Numbered from the stretch's first letter, positions 44,441-52,975 are shown. The stretch is DNA of 64,000 nucleotides from Chitinophagaceae bacterium 26-R-25 (GCA_029906195.1 JARWSJ010000005.1:62001-126000); one strand, 5' to 3'. The notes: generated from the sequence alone by a model not told the origin. Translations and numbers: made by a program.

Positions 44441-44458
44441 AAATATTTTAAAATCTCT

Positions 44459-45709
44459 CTAGTCGTACTTTCTACCACCTCTCATCATGATCGTACTTAA
44501 AGAAACGTTCAGACAAAACTGTATGTAGTTTTCTTTCACTAACGGATATGTACCTTGTCCTCTTGTACCAATTTTAATACCCGCGCTGTAACCATAGTAG
44601 TTGTAGCCGGCACCAGCAGGTACAGAGAACCCAAGCGTTACAGAGTTGGATTGTATTTTTTGCCCCTGGATAATCAGGTATGAAAGTTCATTAATATAAC
44701 CTGCATACAATGAAAGTCCTGGTCTGTCACCCCACTTAGTGTGGCGCGTAAGTGACCAGCTACCGCCGGCCGCAAAGCTCTGTGCATTGGTAGATTCAAA
44801 CCCGTTACCACTGTAGCCTGTGGCCTTCCAGTTGTGTTGAATGTAGTCAACACCCACTTTTAGTTTTGTGTTCTGCATCGCTATACCAGCGCCATAAATT
44901 GATGGGAACTTAAAGCTGCCATTGACAGTTTTATCTGCCACGATCTGAACATCGTTAGGACCAGTAACATACTGGTCAGCAAGCGTTTTAAGATTTATTT
45001 CCGGTTGGTAAAATGCACCTAGGGTCCACAACAGGTTTTTAGTATTGAACTGGTATTGAGCACCAGCGTTCACCGTGAAGTTGTTGTAGTATGTATTATT
45101 TACGAAATTGAATACCGCAGCAGGAACAGAAGCCGTTTGTTTCTGATTTACAGATCCAAACAGGTAACCAGCCGTGATACCCAATGACAAATGCTTTTTG
45201 ATCAAAATGCTGTTGCCAAAATAAAATTGGTTCAACCCTCCGGTTCCTTGAATGTTGATAGGTATTGTAGCAGTAGAACCTTCAATTGTTTTCGAGCCAA
45301 CTGTCAGATAGTTTACATCTGTATAGCGTCTCAGGCCAATAACAGTTCCCACATTGTTGATGAGGTTCAGCCCAAGAGCAGCTCTTCTAAAAGTAAAATC
45401 GCCGGCAGTATGACGCTCTCTTTCATTGATATATTGAACAGAACTTCCGCCAAAAGACACATCAAACATCAAACGTCCTGCACTAATAGAACTGTATGAA
45501 GCAGGATTCAGGTCATTGATCGTTTTATCGGATTTCATCGCAATGCCCAACTGGCCCATGCCATAGTAAGCATTGTTGTCCCTTATGTAGTAATCGCCTA
45601 AACCATATGCAGAATATATTGAGTTGATCCCTTTCTGGGCTTCACTCACTTGTACAGCAGTAAGCATTATAACAGAGGCAGATAGTAATTTAATAGTTCT
45701 CCTTTTCAT
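44459..45709 (-). CDS. Outer-membrane beta-barrel protein
   Basis: 416 residues. Signal peptide ends VQVSEAQ. The mature sequence is a series of alternating amphipathic strands with aromatic ends, resembling FadL/PorV-like long barrels: SIYSAYGLGDYY, MGQLGIAMKSD, NDLNPASYSSI and TLGFSVPAGAGYNYY. Unlike PorV it ends IMMRGGRKYD without a clear terminal aromatic. It directly follows the DUF4270 gene (29 bp), so the two are probably one transcript; its ligand is unknown. Confidence 0.8.
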   Translation of the reverse strand: MKRRTIKLLSASVIMLTAVQVSEAQKGINSIYSAYGLGDYYIRDNNAYYGMGQLGIAMKSDKTINDLNPASYSSISAGRLMFDVSFGGSSVQYINERERHTAGDFTFRRAALGLNLINNVGTVIGLRRYTDVNYLTVGSKTIEGSTATIPINIQGTGGLNQFYFGNSILIKKHLSLGITAGYLFGSVNQKQTASVPAAVFNFVNNTYYNNFTVNAGAQYQFNTKNLLWTLGAFYQPEINLKTLADQYVTGPNDVQIVADKTVNGSFKFPSIYGAGIAMQNTKLKVGVDYIQHNWKATGYSGNGFESTNAQSFAAGGSWSLTRHTKWGDRPGLSLYAGYINELSYLIIQGQKIQSNSVTLGFSVPAGAGYNYYGYSAGIKIGTRGQGTYPLVKENYIQFCLNVSLSTIMMRGGRKYD

Positions 45710-45738
45710 GTAAGTTTTTATAATGTTATACGAACTGT

Positions 45739-47097
45739 TTATTTCTGTTTATAGATTAGCAATTGCAAAGTAAGGGGAGATTTCTGTTTATTTTGATTTA
45801 ACGTTCCATCTACTCCTATCATTCTGTTAAAAGAAAGATCTCCCGGCGTGTTACCTGCCCATGGTAAAAGTTTACGAGTGGTCACCTGACTGGCAATTTG
45901 TTCTGTCAGAATGTAATTGGTTACATCGTAAATGTATCTCGTATTTGTCTGATTCTCTCTGTCAATAAATAAACTACCTGACTGAGCACCAGTACCATTG
46001 CTATTGGAAAGTGGTCCGGAAAACGAAAGATCAATGTTTTCGTAGAACATATATAAAGCAGGGAACAGCGGATATTTTACGTCATCGTAGCTGTATAGAA
46101 GAGGGTATAATTCAAGGTTTGCCGTTACTACTTTCACGAAATCCGACAGCTTCTCAATATTCTTCACCGTTGGGAAGCTGATTTTTGTCCTTATCCCCAT
46201 GAAGGAATTGATGTAAAAGTTGTGGTTAAGCTGGTCTGAAGTGAACGTTTTACCCGGCGTAAGATTTTTGAGGTACGTGCTTGTTGCAGTATTTCCGTAA
46301 ATGCTATTGAATTGATACGGAGCGGAAGAAACAGTGAAATCAATTGATTTCGCTACTTTTTGACCGTTATCATCGTGATAGTAAAAACGCATTGCCGCGG
46401 TAGTTGCTCCAAATCCATACAAAACGTTTGTCGTTCCACTGTCAGAAGACAATCGGAGCCCTTTAAACCACGCTTGGAAGTAATCATTGGTGGTGATTTC
46501 CTGCGCGTTTGTTTTATAAAAATTAAAAAGCTGTTGCCCAAGTGCGTCGCTGAGCTTAATTCGTATCGTGTCCGAAGTGTTTGGTCTTAAAGTTTGCGTT
46601 ACGCTTCCAAGATAGCCGGCTTCGGTAGCAAATTTATCCTTGTTGTAGAAAGTAAGAAATTCACTGGTACTCTGTAAAGGTTTCGTAATATCTTCTGAAA
46701 CTCTCTGAACATTTATGTTTATTACAGCGTTAGTGTCTCCGTAGTGTGCACGGTTAGGTTTAAGGATCAAAAACAAAGAATCATATCCTTGTGTTATTGT
46801 TCCTATTGTTCCGGCAGCCACGCTCGGCATATTAAGTCTGAAATAAGAAGCGCTGCTTATTGTTCCGAAGGCAGTATCTTTATTATAACCAACAATCAAC
46901 TGATTGGAACCAGAAGTCTGGAAAGAGTCGACCCTTTCGATTTCATAGTGTGCAGTGAAAGTATCGATCTGGGCAAGATACGGATTGTCGAACGGGGAAA
47001 CAGTTTGTATATACTGAGGCTCTTTAGAACACCCAAAAGCAACAAAAATAACTGCCAAAATAGCCATGCAGCTAATTCCTTTAACGCGATAAGCCAT
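45739..47097 (-). CDS. DUF4270 family lipoprotein
   Basis: Start set at ATG 47097 (MAYRVKGISCMAILAVIF), because the 31 extra codons upstream give no signal peptide. Lipoprotein signal FVAFGC, acylated Cys22. The 452-residue mature protein is beta-rich and matches the DUF4270 family through SASYFRLNMPSV, DSLFLILKPN and the late YIYDVTNYI segment. DUF4270 lipoproteins are common in Bacteroidota surface biology, often near T9SS or glycan genes, but no function is established. Co-directional with the barrel gene downstream. Confidence 0.85.
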   Translation of the reverse strand: MAYRVKGISCMAILAVIFVAFGCSKEPQYIQTVSPFDNPYLAQIDTFTAHYEIERVDSFQTSGSNQLIVGYNKDTAFGTISSASYFRLNMPSVAAGTIGTITQGYDSLFLILKPNRAHYGDTNAVININVQRVSEDITKPLQSTSEFLTFYNKDKFATEAGYLGSVTQTLRPNTSDTIRIKLSDALGQQLFNFYKTNAQEITTNDYFQAWFKGLRLSSDSGTTNVLYGFGATTAAMRFYYHDDNGQKVAKSIDFTVSSAPYQFNSIYGNTATSTYLKNLTPGKTFTSDQLNHNFYINSFMGIRTKISFPTVKNIEKLSDFVKVVTANLELYPLLYSYDDVKYPLFPALYMFYENIDLSFSGPLSNSNGTGAQSGSLFIDRENQTNTRYIYDVTNYILTEQIASQVTTRKLLPWAGNTPGDLSFNRMIGVDGTLNQNKQKSPLTLQLLIYKQK

Positions 47098-47357
47098 TCT
47101 TTTTTCGCCAAACTTAGTCCACGCATGTATTGTAAGTTGGCAGATGCTACAAAAGGGAGGTTTTAATAGACAAAGACGGCATTTATCCAAATAAGGAGCA
47201 AAAATTTGTCTTATAAATCATCTTAAAGCTTTGTTAACGCGTATTGTAAAATGCCCTTGCTGTAGCTACATAACTCATATTCATATACGGAAACAAATAT
47301 TTCGTCGCAATGAACCTGTGGCAGCGCCTAAAGTGGTTACAATTGCAAAAAAAATTC

Positions 47358-48368
47358 ATGTTGAAAAGTTTTTCTTTTTTCGGTCTGGCAATTGTGTGTG
47401 CTTCGACGTTTGTCTCCTGTACAAAATCTACAACTACCTCTACAGTTGGCAACTGGACAAGAAGAGGTGACTTTTCCGGCGTTCCAAGAAGTGGAGCCGT
47501 TTGCGCAGTAACTAATGATAGTGCTTACGTAGGTCTCGGTTTTGATGGCATTAACCGTTTGAACGATTTTTACGTATTTGATATTGATAAAGGTATTTGG
47601 TTTCAAAGAGCATCCATGCCGGGTGTTGGTAGAAACCTGGGTATCTCTTTCAGCATTAATGGCAAAGTTTACGCAGGTTTTGGGTATGATGGCGGTACGA
47701 CTTACTACAACGATTTTTACGTATTTGATCCAGCCACTAACAAATGGACTCCATTAAACAATTTCCCTAGCACAGGTCGCTTTGCTGCATTGGGTTTCAG
47801 CATTAACGGCAAAGGCTACATTTGCTCTGGTAACAATGGTAACGCCCTTCAGGAACTTTGGGAATACAATCCGGCAAATGATAGCTGGACGCAGAAATCT
47901 GGTATCCCTGGTTACAAACGTATGGGTGCTGTTTCTTTTGTGATCAACAACATTGCTTATGTTGTAACAGGTAGCAACAATGGCGTTTACAACAACGACA
48001 TGTGGGCTTACGATCCATCTTCTGATACCTGGACTGAGAAGAAAAAAATCACAAACGTAAGCGACCAAAGCTACGACGACACTTACACAACAATCACAAG
48101 AGCTTTTTCATCAGCTTTCGTTCTTAACGGAAAAGCAGAGTTGGCTACAGGTAGCGCCGGCGGTTACAACTCTAAAACATGGGAATACGACCCTGCTGCT
48201 GATCAGTGGACAGAAAAAACTCCTTTCGAAGGAACAGCTCGCGAACAAGCGGTTGGCTTTACTTTGAAAAACAGAGGTTTCATCGCAACTGGTAAGAATG
48301 CTACGATCCAACTGGATGACGTAAGAGAATTCAAACCAAACGATACAGACGATACTACAGACGATTAA
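47358..48368 (+). CDS. Kelch-repeat beta-propeller lipoprotein
   Basis: Start chosen at ATG 47358 (MLKSFSFFGLAIVC), giving a lipobox at FVSC (Cys21); an open frame begins 16 codons earlier. The 336-residue product has five or six kelch repeats from residue 34, each with a paired Gly-Gly or Gly-Asn and a YxxxxxxW turn such as DFYVFDPATNKWT, ELWEYNPANDSWT, DMWAYDPSSDTWT and KTWEYDPAADQWT. The Asp/Thr tail is disordered. Surface binding protein; ligand unknown. Divergent from DUF4270; ends at a strong terminator. Confidence 0.88.
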   Translation: MLKSFSFFGLAIVCASTFVSCTKSTTTSTVGNWTRRGDFSGVPRSGAVCAVTNDSAYVGLGFDGINRLNDFYVFDIDKGIWFQRASMPGVGRNLGISFSINGKVYAGFGYDGGTTYYNDFYVFDPATNKWTPLNNFPSTGRFAALGFSINGKGYICSGNNGNALQELWEYNPANDSWTQKSGIPGYKRMGAVSFVINNIAYVVTGSNNGVYNNDMWAYDPSSDTWTEKKKITNVSDQSYDDTYTTITRAFSSAFVLNGKAELATGSAGGYNSKTWEYDPAADQWTEKTPFEGTAREQAVGFTLKNRGFIATGKNATIQLDDVREFKPNDTDDTTDD

Positions 48369-48390
48369 TCGCTGTAAACTTTATAATCCA

Positions 48391-48426
48391 AGAAGGGGTG
48401 GCTTTCATAAGCCACCCCTTCTTTTT
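48391..48426 (+). terminator. Intrinsic terminator after the Kelch gene
   Basis: Stem AAGGGGTGGCTT, loop TCAT, complement AAGCCACCCCTT, then CTTTTTG. Twelve bp. Confidence 0.92.
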
Positions 48427-48502
48427 GAACAATATTTTGCTGCTAGCGATCAATATCGAACGCGATTGCTTATTTTACAGAACTGATAAAATTCTACTTA
48501 CG

Positions 48503-49048
48503 ATGCTTCCTGTTAATCTCAAGGACTTTGAAATAAAAGTCGCGGAAAATAAAAGCAAGCTGCGCCGCTTTCTCACAAAGGTTGAAAAAAACCCGCCAAG
48601 ACATTTGGATAAAATTGCTGATCAAATCAATACTGAGGTTTGGCAGGAAGTAGACTGTCTGTCTTGCGCAAACTGCTGTAAAAAAATGTCACCGACTTTT
48701 ACCAGCAAAGACCTGAAGCGCATTTCAGCACACCTTAACATGACGGAGGAAGAGTTTCGCGATAAGTGGTTGGAATATGATAAAAAAGACAAGGATTGGA
48801 TGAATAAAACCCAGCCCTGCCAGTTCCTCGACCTTACAACAAACATGTGTTCTATTTATGAGGTTCGTCCGGCAGACTGCTCCGGTTTTCCGCATTTAAA
48901 TAAAAAGAAAATGGTGGACTACATACATGTTCACAAACAGAATATTCAATATTGCCCGGCAACGTATAAAATGGTGGAAAAGCTTTCGGAACGTGCTGCT
49001 GCTGGTGCGAAGGCTAGTCGTGAGAGAAAAGAACGTGAAGCTAAATAG
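48503..49048 (+). CDS. YkgJ family cysteine cluster protein
   Basis: 181 residues from ATG 48503; the frame is open 35 codons upstream through the terminator, which rules that part out. Cysteines in DCLSCANCCKKMSP and later CQFLDL, CSIYE, CSGFP and CPATY form a likely iron-sulfur or zinc cluster typical of YkgJ/DUF3109-like proteins. Basic helical N- and C-termini. Function unproven. Confidence 0.87.
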   Translation: MLPVNLKDFEIKVAENKSKLRRFLTKVEKNPPRHLDKIADQINTEVWQEVDCLSCANCCKKMSPTFTSKDLKRISAHLNMTEEEFRDKWLEYDKKDKDWMNKTQPCQFLDLTTNMCSIYEVRPADCSGFPHLNKKKMVDYIHVHKQNIQYCPATYKMVEKLSERAAAGAKASRERKEREAK

Positions 49049-49095
49049 TGACTAGTCAACAATAAATAGCAATTTGATTTCAATTCATTCAATAA

Positions 49096-49126
49096 AAAAT
49101 GGCTTCGAAAAAATCGAAGCCATTTT
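49096..49126. terminator. Bidirectional terminator between YkgJ-type gene and nfu
   Basis: Thirteen-bp stem AAAATGGCTTCGA, loop AAAAA, with A- and T-runs on both sides. Confidence 0.9.
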
Positions 49127-49149
49127 CTATTTATAGAGAAATATTCTAA

Positions 49150-49746
49150 TTACTCTGCTTCAGCAACCACTTCTTTCACCTCAGGAATCATTCTCTTCAT
49201 CATTCCTTCGATACCAGCTTTCAAAGTGATCATGCTGGAAGGGCAACCACTACAGCTTCCCTGCAACATAAGGTTTACGACACCTTCGTTGTAGCTTCTG
49301 AACTGAATCGCTCCACCGTCCATTTCTACAGCTGGTTTCACATAGTTCTCCAGCAATTCTTTGATGCGTTTTACAACATCGTCATCATCAGCAGAAACAA
49401 CATTGCTTGATTCTGGTTTCACAGTAACCAATTCTTCTTCGTTAACAACCGGCTTGTTTTCTTCCAGGTATTCTTTCAAAAACTGGCGGATTGAAGGAAT
49501 TACATCATCCCAATCAGTTTCAGAAGTTTTTGTCAGCGTAACAAAATTGCTTGCTATAAAAACGGCTTTAATGAAAGGGAAGCCGAAAAGTTCTGTTGCG
49601 AGAGGAGAAGGTTTTGCGCTTTCCACGTCAGGGAAATCTACACTTTTTCCAGGGTACAAAAGTTTGTTAGCCACAAACTTCATAGTTTCCGGATTCGGTG
49701 TCATTTCTGTATAAATGCTAATAACGGGATTTCCTGTTTTTATCAT
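49150..49746 (-). CDS. NifU family iron-sulfur scaffold/carrier (Nfu)
   Basis: 198 residues. N-terminal Nfu_N domain (about 10-90) with YTEMTPNPETMKFVANKLL, then the NifU C-terminal domain (about 122-195) with the cluster-binding motif GSCSGCPSSMITLK. It carries assembled Fe-S clusters to target enzymes. The Nfu_N plus NifU_C layout matches eukaryotic NFU1 and bacterial NfuA-like carriers. A TATTTTTG element lies 20 bp upstream of its ATG. Confidence 0.93.
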   Translation of the reverse strand: MIKTGNPVISIYTEMTPNPETMKFVANKLLYPGKSVDFPDVESAKPSPLATELFGFPFIKAVFIASNFVTLTKTSETDWDDVIPSIRQFLKEYLEENKPVVNEEELVTVKPESSNVVSADDDDVVKRIKELLENYVKPAVEMDGGAIQFRSYNEGVVNLMLQGSCSGCPSSMITLKAGIEGMMKRMIPEVKEVVAEAE

Positions 49747-49766
49747 AACTCACAGTGTTTAGTTGG

Positions 49767-49774
49767 CAAAAATA
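49767..49774 (-). promoter_or_regulatory. Candidate -7 element for nfu
   Basis: TATTTTTG on the minus strand, 20 bp before the ATG. Confidence 0.45.
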
Positions 49775-49825
49775 CGAAAAGCTTTGGGTCAAACATTTCT
49801 ATTACGGAAAAATATAAACTTTTAC

Positions 49826-50218
49826 CTAATGATTACAATCAGTCGCGTGGCAATGGTTGGCTTTTTGGCAACTTCTGTAATTCAGCCAATGTGCTGTAAC
49901 AATTAAGATAACGGCGGGAAAAAGAAGAAAGATATGCCATGCGCTAAAAATCTGCTTGGCAAAAAGAAAACAAACTCCCGTCACAAAAAGTACGATGGGT
50001 AACAAACTGTGGTGATGCTTCTTATAGCCGTGATACAACGCATAAATACCCACGGCCAATGCAAGAAAGATCATAAAGAACTCAAACTTCACGTTTTCAA
50101 CGATATTAATTCCAAAAATGGGCAAACTGGCGACCAGCAAGGGCAAAATTGCGCAGTGAATTGCGCAGGCTACGGAAGTAAATATTCCCAGTGCATCCCA
50201 ATTTGGTTTCAAATTCAT
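49826..50218 (-). CDS. MerC domain-containing membrane protein
   Basis: 130 residues with four membrane helices (about 15-32, 44-64, 72-90, 96-113). The first helix carries CAIHCAILPLL with the paired cysteines of MerC-type metal transporters, and the C-terminus has CxxxxxCHATDC. MerC homologues in Bacteroidota are often not about mercury and sit in zinc or copper contexts. Here it is divergent from SCO and fur, with a palindrome over its promoter. Confidence 0.85.
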   Translation of the reverse strand: MNLKPNWDALGIFTSVACAIHCAILPLLVASLPIFGINIVENVKFEFFMIFLALAVGIYALYHGYKKHHHSLLPIVLFVTGVCFLFAKQIFSAWHIFLLFPAVILIVTAHWLNYRSCQKANHCHATDCNH

Positions 50219-50229
50219 TAACTAGGCAG

Positions 50230-50237
50230 CAAAGGTA
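50230..50237 (-). promoter_or_regulatory. Candidate -7 element for merC
   Basis: TACCTTTG on the minus strand, 11 bp before the ATG. A TTG at 50260-50262 lies 22 bp upstream of it and falls inside the palindromic operator. Confidence 0.5.
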
Positions 50238-50242
50238 TATAA

Positions 50243-50265
50243 AACTTGCAACTCTGTTGCAAGTT
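50243..50265. promoter_or_regulatory. Palindromic operator candidate
   Basis: AACTTGCAAC-TCT-GTTGCAAGTT: a perfect 10-bp inverted repeat with 3-bp spacer between merC and the SCO gene, covering the -33 region of merC. Size and symmetry suit a dimeric Fur-family repressor, one of which is encoded 750 bp away. Confidence 0.65.
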
Positions 50266-50311
50266 CTTGTTAACTATTTTACTTTTTAACAAATAACACT
50301 GCCACATAGCT

Positions 50312-50319
50312 TAATTTTG
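50312..50319 (+). promoter_or_regulatory. Candidate -7 element for the SCO gene
   Basis: TAATTTTG, 18 bp before the chosen ATG; no -33 TTG at standard spacing. Confidence 0.35.
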
Positions 50320-50337
50320 CATTCTCAAAAGGTACTT

Positions 50338-50994
50338 ATGAAGAAAAAGATCCTGATCTATTCGCTTTTTTTCATTTTGTTGTTCGTAGGCTTTGTTTTC
50401 GCCCTTACCCGCTTCATACCTGGTTTTGGTGAAGTCAAACTGCCGGTTTTAAGTTATGTGCAGCCTTTTTCTTTTAAAGATCAGGATGGCAAGGTAATTA
50501 CGCAGCAAAACGTAATGGGCAAAGTTTACGTGGCCGAATATTTCTTTACTACCTGCAAAGGAATTTGTCCCAAAATGAACACGAACATGAGGGACGTCTA
50601 TAACGCACTGAAAGACGAAAACGACTTTCTTATCCTCTCACATACTGTTGACCCTCAAACAGACAGTGTTGGCCGAATGAAGGTTTATGCTGACTCACTT
50701 GGTGCCAACTCTTCAAAATGGCTCTTTCTCACAGGGCCGAAAGATAGTCTCTACTACACCGCACGGGTTAGCTACTTATTGGATGATCCCAAAAACAACA
50801 ATCAAAATATTGAGGACCAATTTATTCATACCCAGTTTTTTGCGCTCGTTGATAAATCAGGACGCGTCAGAAAAATTTATGATGGTCTGAAGAAAAACGA
50901 ATTGGAAGAGATGGAAAAAGACGTAAAAAATTTGTTGAAAGAAAGCGACGGAGGCCGGTATGCAAATGGTTTGTTTAACAATAACCCGGGTTAA
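50338..50994 (+). CDS. SCO family protein (SCO1/SenC)
   Basis: Copper chaperone for cytochrome oxidase assembly or a thiol-disulfide protein. Start at ATG 50338; an in-frame TTG seven codons earlier is unlikely. A single N-terminal membrane helix (about 6-26) anchors a thioredoxin-like domain with the copper motif CKGICP near residue 79-84 and His in THTQFFALVD near 165. 218 residues. fur follows after 21 bp, merC is divergent; together they suggest a metal-responsive cluster. Confidence 0.93.
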   Translation: MKKKILIYSLFFILLFVGFVFALTRFIPGFGEVKLPVLSYVQPFSFKDQDGKVITQQNVMGKVYVAEYFFTTCKGICPKMNTNMRDVYNALKDENDFLILSHTVDPQTDSVGRMKVYADSLGANSSKWLFLTGPKDSLYYTARVSYLLDDPKNNNQNIEDQFIHTQFFALVDKSGRVRKIYDGLKKNELEEMEKDVKNLLKESDGGRYANGLFNNNPG

Positions 50995-51002
50995 AAAATT
51001 CG

Positions 51003-51010
51003 TAAATTTG
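51003..51010 (+). promoter_or_regulatory. Candidate -7 element for fur
   Basis: TAAATTTG, ending 5 bp before the fur ATG, within the short gap after the SCO stop codon. Confidence 0.5.
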
Positions 51011-51015
51011 CAGCT

Positions 51016-51432
51016 ATGCAAGAGCAGATCCAAAAGATATTAAAGCATAACCAGCTGAGTGTTACAGGCGGAAGAACCAAAATTCTTGAGCTTTTTCTTG
51101 CTCAGGATGACGCGCTTGCTCATGCTGATATTGAAAGAAAAACCGGTGAAAAGTTCGACCGTGTAACGGTATACCGCACCCTTCAAACATTCCTTGAAAA
51201 AGGAATTATTCATAGTATTCCTACTTCCGACAACTCTGTAAAATATGCTCTGTGCAAAGACAATTGCTCAGAGGGTCATCACCACGACCATCATGTGCAC
51301 TTCATGTGCAGTGTATGCGGCAAAACGCTGTGTATAGACGAAGTTTCCGTACCGGTTGTTAACCTCCCCGAAGGCTACAAAGTGGAGCAAATTCAAATGA
51401 TTGTGACGGGCGTTTGCAAGGATTGCGCTTAG
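51016..51432 (+). CDS. Fur family transcriptional repressor
   Basis: 138-residue dimeric metal-sensing repressor. Winged helix about 10-80 with FDRVTVYRTLQTF as recognition helix; a metal-binding hinge GHHHDHHVHFMC; two CxxC structural zinc motifs (CSVC near 95 and CKDC at the C-terminus). Neighbours merC and SCO point to zinc or copper rather than iron, so Zur-like is a reasonable guess. Candidate operator at 50243-50265. Confidence 0.9.
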   Translation: MQEQIQKILKHNQLSVTGGRTKILELFLAQDDALAHADIERKTGEKFDRVTVYRTLQTFLEKGIIHSIPTSDNSVKYALCKDNCSEGHHHDHHVHFMCSVCGKTLCIDEVSVPVVNLPEGYKVEQIQMIVTGVCKDCA

Positions 51433-51433
51433 T

Positions 51434-51543
51434 TTAATTGAAAATTGAAAGTGGAAAATTGAAAATGACTTTAAGTTTAACAGACTCATAGTTCATTTGA
51501 GCACCCTCATTTTCAACTTTCAATTTTCCATTTTCAACTAATT
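51434..51543. repeat. Heptamer-array inverted repeat (ATTGAAA unit)
   Basis: Left arm 51435-51466, right arm 51508-51543, lying between convergent fur and pdxH; the right arm reaches the pdxH stop codon. Confidence 0.9.
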
Positions 51544-52186
51544 ACGGCGCTAATCTTTTGATCATCCAAAAGTTCGCACCATCAATCTGGTATTGAATGC
51601 GGTCATGCAGGCGGCTTGATCTGCCCTGCCAGAACTCAACGCTAACGGGCTTTACACGAAAACCACCCCAATGTGGCGGACGGGCAATTTCATGGCCCTC
51701 AAACTTTTTCTCCATTTGCATTTCGCGAGCCTCAAGCCACTCACGATTTTCAATAATGGAGCTTTGAGGGGACGTCCAGGCACCAATGCGGCTGCCTCTT
51801 GGACGGCTGTTGAAATATTCATCGCTTTCTTCTGCGCTTACTTTTTCAACGGTACCGGAAATAATTACTTGTCTCTGAAGTTCTTTCCAGAAAAACACCA
51901 GCGTGGCCCTTGGATTCTCCTGCAACTGTTGCCCTTTGTGGCTCTCATAGTTCGTAAAAAATACGAACCCTTTATGATCGTACCCTTTTAGCAAAACAGT
52001 TCTGGCTGCAGGCGTACCATCCGCAGAGGAGGTTGCCAAAGTCATCGCATTTACTTCATCCAAATTGCTCTTTATCGCTTCATTCCACCACTTTTCAAAC
52101 TGATCGAACGGGTTACCCATTACATCCTTCTCTGACAATGATTGCAATTGATAGTCTTTTCTGATGTCCGCAATTGATGGTTGCAT
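51542..52186 (-). CDS. pdxH: Pyridoxamine 5'-phosphate oxidase
   Basis: FMN-dependent oxidation of pyridoxamine/pyridoxine phosphate to pyridoxal phosphate, which supplies the aminotransferase and other PLP enzymes. 214 residues with the FMN-binding RTVLLKGYDHKGFVFFTN, SHKGQQL, SRIGAWTSPQSS and the C-terminal VEFWQGRSSRLHDR signature. Six bases downstream of the DUF3109 gene, so an operon. Confidence 0.95.
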   Translation of the reverse strand: MQPSIADIRKDYQLQSLSEKDVMGNPFDQFEKWWNEAIKSNLDEVNAMTLATSSADGTPAARTVLLKGYDHKGFVFFTNYESHKGQQLQENPRATLVFFWKELQRQVIISGTVEKVSAEESDEYFNSRPRGSRIGAWTSPQSSIIENREWLEAREMQMEKKFEGHEIARPPHWGGFRVKPVSVEFWQGRSSRLHDRIQYQIDGANFWMIKRLAP

Positions 52187-52192
52187 ATTCGT

Positions 52193-52777
52193 CTATTTAC
52201 TTTTATCGAGGTAGTACTCATGAGCGATCTGATCCAATGCCGCATAAAAATCTTCGCCGTATTTTCTAATTAGTGCTTCTTTCAAAAATGCATATACCGG
52301 CACTTTCAGCTTTTGCCCCAATGCACAGCCAGGACTGCACATGCCTTCCCTTGGCTCGTAATTCAATAACTCAGCAGTCTTTGTTTTGGTAACTTTTATG
52401 GGGTATAGATGGCAACTGATAGGTTTCTTCCATGCAATTTTGCCATCATAGTAAGCTTGTTCAAAAGCGCATTTGATCACGCCTTCTTTATCTCGGAATC
52501 CGTAGGCACACATTTTACCGCCGATGGTCGGTGTTACCCATCCAAACTCGGCGATATACTCGTATTTGCCTATTTTCCGAATTGCTTCAAGCCCTTCCTC
52601 AGTGAGATATGGCTTTACAATTTCGAATATTTCGTCCACAATTTTCTTCTCCTCCTTTGTAAGCGGAGCGCCTGCGTCACCATCTTCACAGCAACCACCC
52701 TTGCACTTTGTAAGGTCACATACAAATTGCTCTTCCACCACCTGGTCACTCAACATTACATTGTCAATTGCTATCAC
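52193..52777 (-). CDS. DUF3109 family cysteine-rich protein
   Basis: 194 residues beginning at GTG 52777. Cys clusters CDLTKCKGGCCEDG near residue 20, CAYGF, CAFEQ, SCHLYP and CSPGCALG suggest a metal or Fe-S cluster, similar to YkgJ proteins. Function is unknown. It precedes pdxH by 6 bp; coupling with vitamin B6 is positional only. A TACCTTTG element lies 14 bp before the GTG. Confidence 0.88.
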   Translation of the reverse strand: MIAIDNVMLSDQVVEEQFVCDLTKCKGGCCEDGDAGAPLTKEEKKIVDEIFEIVKPYLTEEGLEAIRKIGKYEYIAEFGWVTPTIGGKMCAYGFRDKEGVIKCAFEQAYYDGKIAWKKPISCHLYPIKVTKTKTAELLNYEPREGMCSPGCALGQKLKVPVYAFLKEALIRKYGEDFYAALDQIAHEYYLDKSK

Positions 52778-52791
52778 GGTTCAATTTTCCG

Positions 52792-52799
52792 CAAAGGTA
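52792..52799 (-). promoter_or_regulatory. Candidate -7 element for DUF3109-pdxH
   Basis: TACCTTTG on the minus strand, 14 bp before the GTG start. Confidence 0.45.
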
Positions 52800-52815
52800 C
52801 AATTTGGAAAAACAA

Positions 52816-52968
52816 GAACGCAGATTTTCATGATTGTCATGATTTGATATGATTCAGGTAAAGTATTATCCATCAAAAGCACAAAAAATTCCAATCACGT
52901 TGACATCAAGTACGCTTGTAACTAATCAAAATCATGATAAATCATGACAATCATGACGATCTGCGTTC
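52816..52968. repeat. Inverted repeat with GAACGCAGA ends and CATGATT periodic arms
   Basis: Left arm 52816-52858: GAACGCAGATTTTCATGATT followed by about 9-nt TCATGATTT steps. Right arm 52922-52968 is the complement ending TCTGCGTTC. It fills the gap between gldD and the DUF3109 gene. Confidence 0.9.
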
Positions 52969-52975
52969 TTCCCGG

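Larger units (their letters stand above)
44063..44458. other. 396-bp gap filled with repeats after batA
   Basis: Two direct copies of an octamer hairpin (about 44065-44140 and 44270-44403, offset 212 bp) enclose a compact multi-stem palindrome (44149-44256), then the terminator of the next gene. No gene seen. Confidence 0.8.
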
